Shown here piece after piece: positions 1 through 10,249 of a DNA stretch of 64,000 nt. The notes beneath the pieces are model-generated. The model did no database searches. It was not told where the DNA came from and saw nothing but the letters and a program-made list of their open reading frames with translations. The position numbers and the translations under genes are program-made. Every line of letters begins with the position of its first letter. Positions within the stretch are counted from its first letter, which is position 1. Source of the DNA: Prorocentrum cordatum (taxonomy: Eukaryota; Sar; Dinophyceae; Prorocentrales; Prorocentraceae); contig CAUYUJ010015290.1 of assembly GCA_963575745.1 (NCBI GenBank), positions 259,031-323,030 of the forward strand. The letters run 5' to 3'.

Positions 1-232
1 CCACGAGGCAGCGGTTGGGCGCTGCGGTGGCAGCCTCGGCCGTCGACGCGCCAGCAGACCGCGGCTCCGACTTCCCCTCGTCGTTTTTGCATGCGCTCTC
101 GTCGTCCTCGAACGCGTCCTCCGCGTCCGAGGACGGATCCTCGTGCTGGTCTGGCTTCAGCTTCGCAGAGGTGGATAGCTCTGCGCCCATGGCCAGTAAC
201 GCGCCTGCGGGCGGCTCTGCGTCCTCGGCGTC
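1..232 (-). CDS. Candidate exon, acidic protein segment, runs off left edge
   Basis: Read on the minus strand from 232, the frame is open to the window edge. It encodes an acidic, Ala/Ser/Asp/Glu-rich segment (for example SSDAEDAFEDDESACKNDEG) with G/C at most third positions. It begins after a plausible acceptor (CAAGCAG then G), and the DNA just upstream is an introner-like repeat. No domain is recognisable; it could be a linker or disordered region of a larger protein. It is probably the downstream exon of the same gene as the blocks at 407-600, 913-1049 and 1516-1744, but the joining frame was not proven. The plus-strand frame over the same bases is Ser-rich and looks like its shadow. Confidence 0.4.
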
Positions 233-406
233 CTGCTTGGAATCGCAATCCCCACACATGCGATGTTTTTTGTGTTCCTCTCGTTTCTGTTGTTTTCACT
301 ACGGGGTTCCTAAAAAGGTCTCGACCCATTCCCCGGGACCGATTTTTCGTCCCGAGTCATGTTTTGACGGACCCGGAGCCAGCCGAGGGCCTCTAGAGGC
401 AGAAAC
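233..406 (-). repeat. Introner-like repeat acting as a candidate intron, copy 1
   Basis: A 174-nt segment with GT at its 5' end (406) and AG at its 3' end (233), lying between two exon-like blocks. Its sequence belongs to a dispersed family. The family core is a GTTTTCGGCCTCT-like start, a GGGGGCC block, a CCGTCAG..AACGACTCGGGA block, then CCCGGGGAATGGGTCGAG. That the repeat starts at the donor is seen directly; that it is spliced is inferred. Confidence 0.45.
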
Positions 407-600
407 GCCGTGATTCTTCCACGGCGCGAGCATGTCAGGGTCCCCGTCCTCGAAACCATCCTCGTACTGGTCGGCCGTGGCCTCGAGCGCGCCGTCCACG
501 AGCCCGGGGTGCACCGGCTGCAGCCGAGCCAGCCGGTGCAGCCCAGGCTGTTCCAGCTGCGAGGCGTCGCCCTCTGCCGAAGGGTCCCTCTCGGTGGCGC
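407..600 (-). CDS. Candidate internal exon, uncharacterised acidic segment
   Basis: The minus-strand frame is open throughout, GC-rich at third positions and has ordinary protein composition, including ADQYEDGFEDGDPDMLAPWK near its 3' end. The candidate acceptor is CCTCCAAG at 601-602. The candidate donor is the GT at 406-405, where an introner-like repeat starts. No family is recognised. Codon use and composition match the neighbouring exon candidates, so they are proposed to belong to one minus-strand gene. Confidence 0.4.
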
Positions 601-912
601 CTTGGAGGCTTGGACATGGGCACCAACGCTAACGCAGGGGGGCTGCTTCCCCCAGGGGAAGATCATCCTAGATTTTGGCCTTGGTGGTAATCCTTCGGCC
701 ACCTGGGGAGCCCAAGTGTTACCACCTTCGCCGAGATCGGGCTCACCTCCCCTCGGTGGAGGCACGCCGCCCATGCCTGTGCTGATGTCAACCTCTAAGG
801 CCTCCTACCCCAAGGGGTCGGAGGCCTGGAGGCCTCGAGGCCTCCGACCCCGGGGATCGGAGGCCTCGAGCTGGGCGCCACCAAGCCAGGGCCTGGCTTG
901 GTGGCGCCCCAC
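601..912 (-). other. Candidate intron containing two large palindromes
   Basis: No convincing coding frame. The stretch lies between exon candidates 407-600 and 913-1049. It contains nested perfect or near-perfect inverted repeats at about 814-923. Confidence 0.3.
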
Positions 913-923
913 TCGAGGCCGCC
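814..923. repeat. Two adjacent long palindromes (hairpins)
   Basis: The first (about 817-853) pairs GGTCGGAGGCC with GGCCTCCGACC. The second (about 862-920) pairs CTGGGCGCCACCAAGCC with its near-perfect complement, and its arms extend to about 28 bp with almost no loop. Such structures suit a foldback element or a structured intron. Confidence 0.75.
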
Positions 924-1049
924 CAGCGGGCCTGCAGCGCCGAGGCCGCCGCTCGGGGCGTCCGCTGCCGCGGCCTCGCCACGCTGCGAGGGCGGCCGCG
1001 CCTCGCCTCGCTCTTCCTGCGCACGCTCCAGGGCTTCGCGGAGCGTGTC
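913..1049 (-). CDS. Candidate internal exon, Glu/Arg/Ala-rich
   Basis: The minus-strand frame starts right after a strong acceptor (GGCTCCTGCAG then GAC). It reads DTLREALERAQEERGEARPP and then becomes Ala/Gly-rich up to a candidate GT donor at 912-911. The first 20 residues have the spacing of a charged helix. No known domain is visible. The downstream boundary is uncertain because the frame continues into the palindromes. Confidence 0.4.
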
Positions 1050-1515
1050 CTGCAGGAGCCAGAAGCACCTAGAGACCTCCGTCGGATCGAACAACTCGGG
1101 ACGGAGTGCTCTCAGCACCCGGGGAATGGGTCGAGGATTTTTGGGGTCGACGCCATGAAGACTCATGACGTTGGGGGTCTGGGGAAGCAGCATAAGCAGA
1201 CACTTCCGAAGGTCCGCGAGGATATCTTAGATCGGCGCGGAGCCCCCTCCCTGGCACGTAGAGCGCGCCAGGGGCGGCGCCATAGGCGCTGCGGAGGGGG
1301 GCCCAGCGCCGCTCCAAGAAATCCGCGCGGACCATCGGACATGTGTGCCGTTATGCAAATATTTCTTCTTCGATGTCCCCTGACTCCCGACGTCATGATT
1401 TTCTCACAACGTCGGCCCCCAAAGGTCCAGACACATTCCCCGGGACTGGCTTCACATCCCGAGTCGTTTCCTGACGGCCCCCGAAGCCCAGCAAAGGCCC
1501 CCAGAGGCCGAAAAC
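1050..1515 (-). other. Candidate intron with two opposed introner-like copies and a MITE
   Basis: On the minus strand this runs from a GT donor (1515) to the CTGCAG acceptor at 1050. Inside are a same-strand introner-like copy (about 1385-1515), a MITE (1205-1339) and an inverted introner-like copy (about 1075-1185). The opposed copies share blocks down to the ATCATGACGT segment and could fold into one large stem. Confidence 0.35.
1205..1339. mobile_element. MITE-like foldback element, GGTCCGCG family, copy 1
   Basis: The ends are inverted repeats: CGAAGGTCCGCGAGGATATC at the left, and the complement of CGAtGGTCCGCGCGGATTTC at the right. The middle contains GCGCGCCAGGGGCGGCGCC. A second copy with the same ends and core lies at 63761-63893. 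There is no coding capacity. Confidence 0.65.
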
Positions 1516-1744
1516 TGCCACGCGCCTCCCGTCGTGATGTTTGTGGCGACGCGGGCATGTGCGAATCGAGGTCCTGCGCGCGCTTCAGGGCCTCGCTGGG
1601 GCCGTCGATGGGCGTGCCCTGCGGCCGCCCGCCCGGCTCGAGCGGGGTGCTGGCGGGCGCCCCCGGTGCCTCCGCCTTCGGCGGCTGCTCCTCCTGGGGG
1701 CGCTGGACCAGGCCGCGCTGCCTGCCGCTGGTGGTCTTCACCGG
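1516..1744 (-). CDS. Candidate internal exon, Pro/Gln/Ala-rich
   Basis: The minus-strand frame opens after a pyrimidine-rich acceptor (CTCCCCCCCCTGCAG) and stays open for 229 nt. It encodes a Pro/Ala/Gln-rich then mixed segment that includes GPSEALKRAQDLDSHMPASP. It ends at GGCA followed by the GTTTTCGGCC start of an introner-like repeat. G/C-ending codons dominate. No domain is recognised. This is the most upstream block of the proposed minus-strand gene at 1-1744; no start codon or promoter can be assigned. Confidence 0.42.
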
Positions 1745-1830
1745 CTGCAGGGGGGGGAGCCTCTAGGGCAACAAAACCTCTGCGTGTCCACTGCCCAGGC
1801 CTGGCCCGTCATGGGCCCAAGAGAGCAGGT

Positions 1831-2430
1831 GTATGTGTGTATGTTTATGCATATACAAGTGTATGTATGTATGTATGTATGTATGTTTGTATGTATGTAT
1901 GTATGTATGCCTGCATGCAGGTGTATATATACACATGTATGTTTATTGATATGTGCATTTGCCTGTCTGTCTGTCTGCCTGCCTGCCTGTCTGTCTGTCT
2001 GTCTGTGTAGTTGTTGGTTTGTATGTATGTATGCATGCATGCATGCATGCATGTTTATGTATATATGCATGCGTACTAATGAATATACATGTGTATGCAT
2101 ATGTATGTATTGATGCATCGGTGTATGTACACATACGTGCAGATGTATACGTATAGTATATACATATGCAAATACGTGTGCATATATAATATGTATGCAT
2201 GTATAATATGTATGCATGTGTGTCTGTCTGTCTGTCTGTCTGTCTGCCTGCCTGCCTGCCTGTCTGTCTGTCTGTCTGTCTGTCTGTGTATGTATACATG
2301 TATGTACGTATGCATGCATGCATGCATTCATGCATGTGTGAATGTATGTATGCATTATGTATGTATGTATGCAAACATGTATGTATGTATCTATGTATAC
2401 CTACACATGTACGAATACAGTCGTATACCT
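1831..2430. repeat. TATG / TCTG-CCTG microsatellite block
   Basis: Degenerate (TATG)n alternates with two (TCTG)n(CCTG)n tracts (1963-2010 and 2219-2290). Long Cys/Tyr/Val and Thr/His/Ile frames on either strand follow from the repeat and are not genes. Confidence 0.95.
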
Positions 2431-3950
2431 ATATTTGAGAGAGCGTGATCTACCGCCGCTTTACTGTGGAAAATTGCCAACCTTTTCCTCCGGAGCCCGG
2501 GGTCTCCCCCCCCCCCCCCTCCGAAAAATCCCCCCACCCCCCCCCCCCTGCTGGACCCCCCCCCTTCCCCCCCGGCAAAACCCCCCCCCTAACCCTCCCC
2601 CCCCCCTCCCCCTCGAAAAACCGGGGGGGGGGTCACTACCGGTTCGAACCCCTCCCCCCCCCCCCACTCCGGATCCGGAAAACCGGGGGGGGTCACTACC
2701 GGTTCGATGCCCCCCCCCCCCCACTCACCGCCAGCAAACGACTCCCGGTCCCCACCACCGTCCGCATCACATCCCCCACTGGTGTTCCCAGCACCACTGT
2801 CCTCACCACCACTGTCCCCACTGGTTCCACCACCGCCCCTACTGTCCCCACCAGTGGCCCCACCACTGTCGCACTGTCCCCGCTGTCCCCAGAACTGTTC
2901 CCACCACGGTTCCACTCTCCCCACTGTCTCCACGGCCCCAACCACTGCCCGACTATCCCCACTGTCCCCACTGTCCCACTGACTCCTCCGCTGTCCCACT
3001 GAGCTGTCCCACTGTTCCCACCACTGTCCCCACTGTCCCCACCACTGTCCCCACTGTACCTCTGTCCCATTGTCCCACCGCCGTCCTCGCCACCGCCTTC
3101 ACCACTGTCCCCACCACCATTGTACCCTCCACTGTCCCACTGTTTCCACCTCATTCCCATTGTCCCCACACCACTGTCCCCACCACCACCGTCACCACCA
3201 CTGTCCACTGTCCCCCCCTGTTCCCACCATTGTCCCCACCACTGTCCCCACCACTACCGTCCCCACTACTGTCCCACTCCCCACTGTTCCCACCACTGTT
3301 CCCACCACGGTTCCACTCTCCCCACTGTCTCCACGAACCCAACCACTGCCTATCCCCACTGTCCCCACTGTCCCACTGACTCCTCCGCTGTCCCACTGAG
3401 CTGTCCCACTGTTCCCACCACTGTCCCCACCACTGTCCCCACTGTACCTCTGTCCCATTGTCCCACCGCCGTCCTCGCCACCGCCTTTACCACTGTCCCC
3501 ACCACCATTGTACCCTCCACTATCCCACTGTTTCCATCTCATTCCCACTGTCCTCACCACCACTGTCCCCACCACCACCGTCCCCACCACTGTCCACTGT
3601 CCCCCCTGTTCCCACCATTGTCCCCACCACTGTCCCCACCACTACCGTCCCCACCACTGTCCCACTGTCCCACTGTCCCCACCACTGTCCCGCTGTCCCC
3701 TCACCACTGTCCCCACCAACACCGTCCCCACCACTGTCCGCACCCCCACTCGGTTTTCGAGGGGGGGGGGGGGTTCGAACCGGTAGTGACCCCCCCCCTT
3801 TTCATGATGAACTGGGGGGGGGGGAGGGGTTCGAACCGGTAGTGACCCCCCCCGGTTTTCCGGAGGGGGGGGGGGGGGAGGGGTTCGAACCGGTAGTGAC
3901 CCCCCCCGGTTTTCCGCCAGCAGCGGTAGAACACGCTCTTTCCTATATTT
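2431..3950. mobile_element. Inverted-repeat element filled with a CCCACTGTCC satellite
   Basis: The left end (2431-2460) and the complement of the right end (3921-3950) share AGAGCGTGxTCTACCGCyGC and an adjacent ATAT-rich start. Inside each end lie two or three copies of a block around TTCGAACCGGTAGTGACC flanked by runs of C or G; left and right copies are inverted to each other. The middle is satellite. The left end abuts the TATG microsatellite. There is no coding capacity. It is interpreted as a non-autonomous DNA element; no target duplication was resolved. Confidence 0.6.
2745..3755. repeat. CCCACTGTCCCCACCAC satellite with ~400 bp higher-order period
   Basis: The basic unit is an irregular CCCAC(C/T)(A/G)CTGTCC of about 9-12 bp. 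A higher-order copy is clear: a block starting CCACGGTTCCACTCTCCCCA occurs near 2901 and again near 3301, each followed by the same string of variants. All open frames here are Pro/Ser/Thr/His artefacts. Confidence 0.9.
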
Positions 3951-4009
3951 TTTCATCCTGCGTGCCCCCCCTCGGATGCCCCCCCATGCCGTATGGACGG
4001 GGATCCCCA

Positions 4010-4570
4010 GCCACGTGTCGCCTGTCACCAAGCTCCCGGACAGCCCGAAACTCCTCCAACACTGGCCCCAAAAGCCCCAAGCTGGCCCAAGAGGCCCCTG
4101 CGGCGTCCTAAAATTCATCCCGAATTGTCAAAAAAACGCCCCAGAAGGGCCCAAGACGGCTTCTAGACGGCCGCAGAAGCCCCAAACGCGGCCCCAGCGG
4201 CCACCCAGAGCGCCCCTTTGGAGGCACAAATCGTCGCATTCCTTCAAGGAAAACGATTTCTTTTATAGGGTATAAGGCCCAAGAGGCCGCCAAGAGGTCC
4301 CCAGTACGGCCTAAGAGGGTTCCAGAACCGCCCTCAGAAAGCCCCGAACACGGCCCAACACATGCCCCTGAGGGCCCACAAAAGGCCTCAAAGGAGTCCC
4401 AAGAAGGCCATACGAGGTCTCCTGGACGGACCACGGGGGCCCCAAAAGGGCCCGAACCCCCAAGACGGCCCAAGACAGCCCCAGGACGGCCCCAGGGGGT
4501 CACCAGCCGGCCCAAGAGAACCCCAGAACCCCAGATAATTAAAACTGCCCTAGAGGCCCCCAGAGCTCCC
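4010..4570. repeat. GGCCCAAGA-type degenerate repeat
   Basis: Repeated variants of CCCCAAGANGGCCCAAGAGG at about 10-20 bp spacing. It belongs to the same superfamily as 9050-10225, the R repeats and 61640-63430. No gene seen. Confidence 0.8.
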
Positions 4571-4953
4571 CGAAAACTTCAAAACAACGGCTTACAAAAA
4601 ACTTGGCAACAAGACAAACGCATGGGATGTCTCGCGTCTACGTCCTGCACGGCGTTCCCAGAAAGGCTTCTGGAGGCCCCCGATTCACGAGCCACGCAGG
4701 GCTTCCAGAATCCCGAAGAAACGCGCCGCGAGGCCCCGAAGGGCACCCAAGACGCCCCGAACTCATGATCCAAATCAGGGTATGCCGCCATGGCTGCACG
4801 ATGGCCCCGGCGGCATGACCACGACCCCCTCTCGTGGTCATGTCCGTGTCCCCGCTTCATTGGGCGTCCGCCGCTGTAACCCCCGAGACAGCTAATCCCT
4901 ACTCGCTTCGGTCAGCTGTAGGTCAGTCGGCGCCGTGAACGCCGAGGGCCCCG
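4571..4953. other. No gene seen; one perfect hairpin
   Basis: Unique-looking GC-rich sequence. It contains an 11-bp perfect stem (CATGACCACGA and its complement) at 4814-4842. The hairpin core recurs loosely at 5508-5960 as GTGACC..CCCTCGCGGTCAT. Confidence 0.5.
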
Positions 4954-5235
4954 TCAAACCTCCTCAAACATGATACCCTCCTTGAAAGCGTCCAAGCAAC
5001 GCCTGGGCCACCTCCTGAACGAACGCACACCGGTCGGCTGCTGCTCGTCCTTCTCAATCGCATCATGCTCCGCATCTTCTGCTCCACCTCCTACTTCGTC
5101 GTCGTCTTCCATGTTCGCCCCGTCGTCATCGGCCAAATGTAGGCCAGCCGGCGCCGTGAAGGCCGAGGCCCCTAAAACCAACTCAAGCCAGAGACCCTTC
5201 CTGGTGGCGTCCAGACAACGCCCGGCCCCCTCCAA
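4954..5235 (-). pseudogene. Small acidic frame with a duplicated module, possible coding relic
   Basis: The minus-strand frame of 93 codons contains CLDATRKGLWLELVLGASAF, then an acidic EDDDEVGGGAEDAEHDAIEK segment, then CLDAFKEGIMFEEV before a TGA. A one-base shift past the stop (4900-4960) recovers a second copy of the GxSAFTAPxxLxL motif that follows the first module. Two copies of one protein module, conserved as CLDA..KG...E.VL.G.SAFTAP, suggest a real repeat protein that has since decayed. No known family is recognised. Confidence 0.3.
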
Positions 5236-6120
5236 ACCGAGAGAGCGCTATGCATCGCCATTTTCCACCGGCCACGAAATGACCAAGAGGGCCGCGTGAT
5301 GTGCCAATCAACGATACTTCCAAACCTGTTGATGGGTTTCGGACTTGGCGCGCGCGGCCTCCAAAACGCCCCCGGAAACTTCCAAGAAACCCTAAGACGG
5401 CGCAGAAGCCCCAAAGGCACGCAACAAACTTTGAAACTTTGAGCATGACCGAACATGTTTCATTGCGCGCCCCTCTCTCGCGGTGGGGCTCGCCGCCCCT
5501 ACTCCGAACGGTGACCCTCGTCCCCCTCGCGGTCATCAGCGTCGCCCACTCGTCGCGCCGACCCCTGCCCTTCTCCGACGACCCTCGCATCCACCCTGCT
5601 CCCAATGCCCGCAGTCCCCACTCGCGCCTACAGATCTTGTTTTTCTACCTCGTGACCTGCACCCACCTCGCGGTCATCGCATCGGCTCACTGGCTGTCGG
5701 AGGCGCATTCCGTCGTGGCCTGTCCTCCGTCAGGCGACTGCGAGACCGTTTGTCTCGTCGTGCGAGTCCTCCTCGTCGTTTTCGTCCTCCCGCTCCATTT
5801 CTTCGTCCTCGTCGTCCTAGCTGCGGATCATTCGTTGCTGCTTCTACTCCGTTGACGCTCATGGCATTGCTCCTTGACTGTCATGACCTCAACCCCCCTC
5901 GTGGTCACCACTCCCTCTTACCTCGCATGCGTGACCTTGGCCCCGTCACAATGGTGCCCTTTCTCCCCTACCAGAAGTATGACCGTGACCCCCCCCCACT
6001 TGTATATCATCAGCTTGCACAATTTTCCCCAACACCTGGTGATTGGGAGTGCATGGGCGCAAGACCAAGATTGAGGCAAAGGGAAGCGAATCCTCAAATC
6101 TTGTGTGTCTGTGTGTGTCT
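5236..6120. other. GC-rich stretch with dispersed GTGACC..CCCTCGCGGTCAT motifs
   Basis: No convincing gene. Short imperfect repeats around GTGACC and CTCGCGGTCATC recur at about 5510, 5648, 5880 and 5935. Frames on the plus strand (5301-6148) are open but have no recognisable domain or repeat-independent composition. Confidence 0.4.
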
Positions 6121-6903
6121 CGGAGGTTGGGGGGTGAGATCGCAATGAAGCGGAGACCCCCCACCGGGAAATCGGTTTCGGTTTCGTGTTCGTGTCGTGC
6201 GTGCGGGCGAGGCGAAACTGCGGGTGATCCTCCTGTAGCTAAGCCGAAGTAGGAGCGAAAGTCCGTTCCCGTCCGCCGGTGACTGGGAGGTGTCCCAATT
6301 GGGCCGGGCGGTGTCCTGGGTGTCCCGGGTGTCAGTAGGAGCGAAAACCGTTTCCCGTCCGCCGGTGGCCGGGAGGTGTCCCAAATGGGCCGGGCGGTGT
6401 CCCGGGTGTCCCGGGCGTCCCGGCGCTAACGTATGTCGCTAATTTCATAATTCATTTTTGTCGGCGCCTGCGGCGGGCTTTCTTAGCCAATCCAGCTTAT
6501 CATATCCAATCCATCGTGTCCAATCCAATCCATCTTATCTTATCCAACCCATCTTGTCCCATCTTATCTTATCCCACACAATCCAATCCTCCCAACCCAA
6601 TCCATCAATTCATTTGTTTATGCGCCTGTTGCGGGCCAATCCAATCCATCTTATCTAATCCAATCCATTTCTTCCAATCCAGCCCATCTTATCTTATCCA
6701 ATCCATCTTATCCCATCCAATCCAATCCACCCAACCCAGTCCATCAATCCATTTTTGTCGGCGCCTGCGGCGGGCTTTCTTATCCAATCCAGCTTATCTT
6801 ATCCAATCCATCTTGTCCAATTCAGTCCATCTTATCTTATCCAACCCATCTTGTCCCATCTTATCTTATCCAACCCATCTGAGAGAAAGAGAGAGAGAAA
6901 CAA

Positions 6904-6936
<33 letters not shown>

Positions 6937-7245
6937 GACAGATATTACCTAGTATGCGATGGTTGTCTCGTGGTTGTCTTGTGATTGTCCTGATGGTTGT
7001 CTGGTGGTTGTGCCGATGGTTGTCCTGTGGTTGTCCGACAGCAAATCGTTTTTCAGCGCCTGCGGCGGGCTTTCTGATTTTGCTTTTGAGGTCGATCGTG
7101 AGATCGACAGTGAGATTCACCGATAGGTCTGTCGACGGATAGGTAGATAGTGGGATCTCATCGTCATCGCGATCACCAATGTGGTGGAGGGAGACTCTGA
7201 TAGAGAGGGAGAGAGAGAGGGCGAGAGAGAGTGAGAGAAAGACAA

Positions 7246-7283
<38 letters not shown>

Positions 7284-7378
7284 AGAGAGATGAGATCAAG
7301 GTGACAGGCTGGAGGTCAGTCAGGGTGGGCATTTGATCTCAATCCCCCCCCAACCTCCTTATCGCCCGCAAGGCGTCG
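6121..7378 (+). mobile_element. F-family head/tail element, copy F1
   Basis: The head at 6121 (CGGAGGTTGGGGGGTGAGAT) matches five other copies. The tail at about 7340-7378 carries CCCCAACCTCCTTATCGCCC. The interior holds GTGTCCCGGG repeats (6280-6425), two blocks of TTATCCAATCCATC repeats (6480-6890) each led by GCGCCTGCGGCGGGC, and GA-rich microsatellites (6885-6940, 7195-7290). No coding capacity. Confidence 0.55.
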
Positions 7379-7386
7379 TATAAGTA

Positions 7387-8156
7387 TTGGAGGTTGGGGG
7401 GTGAGTCCGACGTGAAACGGAGACCTCTTTTACCAGGAAATCGATTTCGGTTTCGGGTTCTTGTCGTGCGTGCAATGCGTGCGTGCGGGCGAAACGAAGC
7501 TGCGTGGGCGGGCGAAAGGAAATCCTCCTGTGGCTGGGTCGCGGCCAAACCAAATATAACTCCTCCGGCGGCCGGTGGCGCGTGGTGTCCCGTCGGTGTC
7601 CCGTGGTGTCCCGTTGAGTGAGATCGATCGTGAGATCGATACTGAGATCGCTGTGGTGCCCCGAGGTGTCCTGTGGTGTCCCGTTGAGTGAAATCGATAG
7701 TGAGATCGATACTGAGATCGACAGGTGTCCCGTGGTGTCCCGTGGAGTGAGATCGATAGTGAGATCGATACTGAGATCGCTGTGGTGCCCCGAGGTGTCC
7801 CGAGGTGTTCCGCTGAATGATATCGATAGTGAGATCGATACTGAGATCGCTGTGGTGCCCCGAGGTGTCCCGTTGAGTGAGATCGAGATCGATACTGAGA
7901 TCGATGTGGTGTCCCGAGGTGTCCCGTGGTGTTCTATGGTGTCCCGCTGAGTGAGATCGATCGTGAGATCGATACTGAGATCAAGAGGTGTCCCGCGGTG
8001 TCCCGTGGTGTCCCGTTGAATGAGATCGATAATGAGATCGGTAAGTGTCCCGTGGTGTCCCGTTGAGTGAGATCGGTAATGAGATCGACTGAGTCAGATG
8101 TTGGTTCCCCCTCCTCTCCCCCCCACAACCTCCTCATCACCCGAAGGGTGGTCGTA
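7387..8156 (+). mobile_element. F-family head/tail element, copy F2
   Basis: The head is GGAGGTTGGGGGGTGAG at 7389. A ~150 bp conserved module follows, then a tandem array of GTGTCCCGTGG and GAGATCGATAGT units (7580-8090). The tail, CACAACCTCCTCATCACCCG with GGTCGTAT, ends at about 8156, where a TATG microsatellite begins. The long minus-strand frames are repeat artefacts. Confidence 0.65.
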
Positions 8157-8199
8157 TGCATGTATGTATGTATGTATGTATGTATGTAAGTATGTATGT
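8157..8199. repeat. TATG microsatellite
   Basis: (TATG)n directly left of the TIR element at 8200. Confidence 0.95.
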
Positions 8200-8872
8200 A
8201 TGTCGGCGGTGCCCGGTGCGGAGCGACCCCCCCCCCGGTAATCTCTCCTGGGGGGTTTCGAGCTGGCGCCATTCCCGGTGCGAGCCTGCACGAACCCCCC
8301 CGGTAAACACGACCTCCTCTGGTAGTCTGCACGAAACCCCCCGGTAAGGACGCAACCCTTCCTTAAGCGGCGCGCCCCTGGCACGCGCGAGCCCCAGCCC
8401 CGACGCGCGAATCTTACCAGGACGGGCCAGAACACGGCGGCGGCATTGCATCCCAGGGCCGTGCCGGAACACGGCGGCACTGCTCTTCTCTACGCGGCCG
8501 TGCCGTCGACCCCCCACAGCGGCTCTTGGGAGTTGCGCCGCAGCCTCTCGCATTGTGGCCACGAGCCCAGCAGTGCGAACAACAGGAATGCCAGTTCCTC
8601 CTCCTGCTCGTCCCCCCCAACCCACCCCCCCACTCCCACAGGGGGGGGGGGGAGCCCAGGTAGACGCAGCGCGGCCTGCACGACCCCCCCCGGTAAAGCG
8701 ACAGGGGAGGACCCAATGCGGCCTGCACGACCCCCCTGGTAAAGCGGCAAGGGGGGGGTGTTCTAAGCCGCTGGCGGCACCCGGTGCGGGCTGCACGAAC
8801 CTCCCCGGTAGTGCACGAAACCCCCGGATAGTGCTGGGGGGGGGGGTTCGTGCCACGGCGCACCGCCGACAT
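8200..8872. mobile_element. TIR element inserted in a TATG microsatellite
   Basis: There is a perfect 13-bp terminal inverted repeat, ATGTCGGCGGTGC at 8200-8212 with its complement at 8860-8872. Imperfect matching and C/G runs extend inward. Both ends abut (TATG)n. At least six copies of CTGCACGAACCCCCCCGGTA-like motifs lie inside, clustered at the two flanks. The central part (8355-8620) is GC-rich and less repetitive. Its minus strand contains a short frame including LAFLLFALLGSWPQCERLRR, of unknown significance. No transposase is visible. Confidence 0.6.
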
Positions 8873-8877
8873 GTATG

Positions 8878-8911
<34 letters not shown>

Positions 8912-8955
8912 TGTATGTATGTATGTATGTATGTATGTATGTATGTATGTATGTA

Positions 8956-8989
<34 letters not shown>

Positions 8990-8992
8990 GCT
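8873..8992. repeat. TATG and TA microsatellite
   Basis: (TATG)n to about 8958, then (AT)n to 8988. Confidence 0.97.
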
Positions 8993-9049
8993 GTACTATT
9001 ACAAGTAATCCTGTTATACACAGGAAACTGATCCGGCTAGACCTTCGGC

Positions 9050-10225
9050 CCGCTGGGGGCCGCTCGGTCCCGAGCGTGCCTGGAGGGCCCAGAATGGCTC
9101 CTGATGGCTTCCAGAGGGCCCCAAGCTGGGCCAAGAGGGCTACAAGACGCTCACGATGGTCTCAAGACAGTCCCAGAGGCTGTCTTTTCGCCCCAAGGCA
9201 CCCCAAGAGGCCTCGCAAAGCGAGCCCCAAGAGGCCAACATCGCGACATTTCCTTTGTAAGAACGTATATGTTCTGCATCAACTACTCCTCGCCTTCCCG
9301 ACGCTCCAAGACGGCCCAAGACGCCTCCCAGATCGCCCCAAGACGGCCCAAAAGGCACTCAAGAGGCCACCACGACGGCCCAAGAGGGCCCAAAAACGGC
9401 CCAAGAGGCGCCCAAGACGGCACAAGGGGGTTCCCAAAAAGCCTCCGAGAGGCACGAAGGGCCCCCACAGATGCCTCCAACAAGCCCCAGCTCCCCAAGA
9501 GACCCCAAAAAGACACCAAGAGATGCCAACACAACCCCCCAGACACCCCAAGAGGCCTCCCAAGGGAGCCCCAAGAGGCCCACATCGGCGAATTCCTTAA
9601 GTAAAGCGTGCATTTTCAGCATCAACAACTTACCGCCTTCCCGACGCTCCAAGACGGCCCAAGAGGCACTCAAGAGGCCCCCACGACGGCCCAAGAGGGC
9701 CCCAAGACGGCCCAAGGGGCGCCCGGCCCCCGAGAGGCACCAAGGACCCCCACAGATGCCTCCAACAGGCTCCAACTCCCTAAGAGGCACAACACAAGCT
9801 CCAACAGACACCAAAACAGTCGCCAAGGCACTCCAAGAGGCCTCCCAAGGGAGCCCCAAGAGACCAACATCGGCGAATTCCCTTAATAAAACTTGCACTT
9901 CCAGCATCAACTATTTCTCGCCTTCCCGACGCCCCGAGACGGCCCAAGGCGACCCCAAATCGCCCAAAGACTGCCTAAGAGGCACTCAAGAGGCCCCAAC
10001 GACGGCCCAAGAGGGCCCCAAGACGGCCCAAGGGCGCCCACGACGGCCCAAGATGTGCCCAAAACGGCCCCCGAGAGGCACCCAGGACCCCTACAGAGGC
10101 CTGCAACCAGCCCCAGCGCTCCAAGAGGTCCCCAAAAGACCCCAAGAGACGCCAAAACAGCACCCAAGAGGGGTCAAAACTGCTGCCGACAAGCACCCTG
10201 CAAGCCTCTTGGGCCCCCTAGATTA
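9050..10225. repeat. GGCCCAAGA repeat with three ~300-330 bp tandem copies
   Basis: A spacer block recurs at about 9240, 9570 and 9868: CAACATCGGCGAATTCC-like, then a T-rich stretch, then TTCCCGACGCTCCAAGACGG. Between copies lie degenerate GGCCCAAGA arrays. The same spacer logic appears in R1-R3 and at 61.8-63.3 kb. The minus-strand Leu/Gly/Trp frames are repeat shadows. Confidence 0.85.
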
Positions 10226-10249
10226 GTACGGCGACGGTCAGAGAGCCAA

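Noticed and set aside
2500-3920. tRNA gene suggested by GGTTCGAACC
   Set aside because: No A box, acceptor stem or cloverleaf around any copy; the motif is a palindromic repeat inside an element end.
9359-10196. Leu/Gly/Trp-rich minus-strand frames
   Set aside because: Shadow of GGCCCAAGA repeats (GGC CTC TTG GGC), also seen at 27.4-27.7, 40.1-41.4 and 61.9-63.4 kb.
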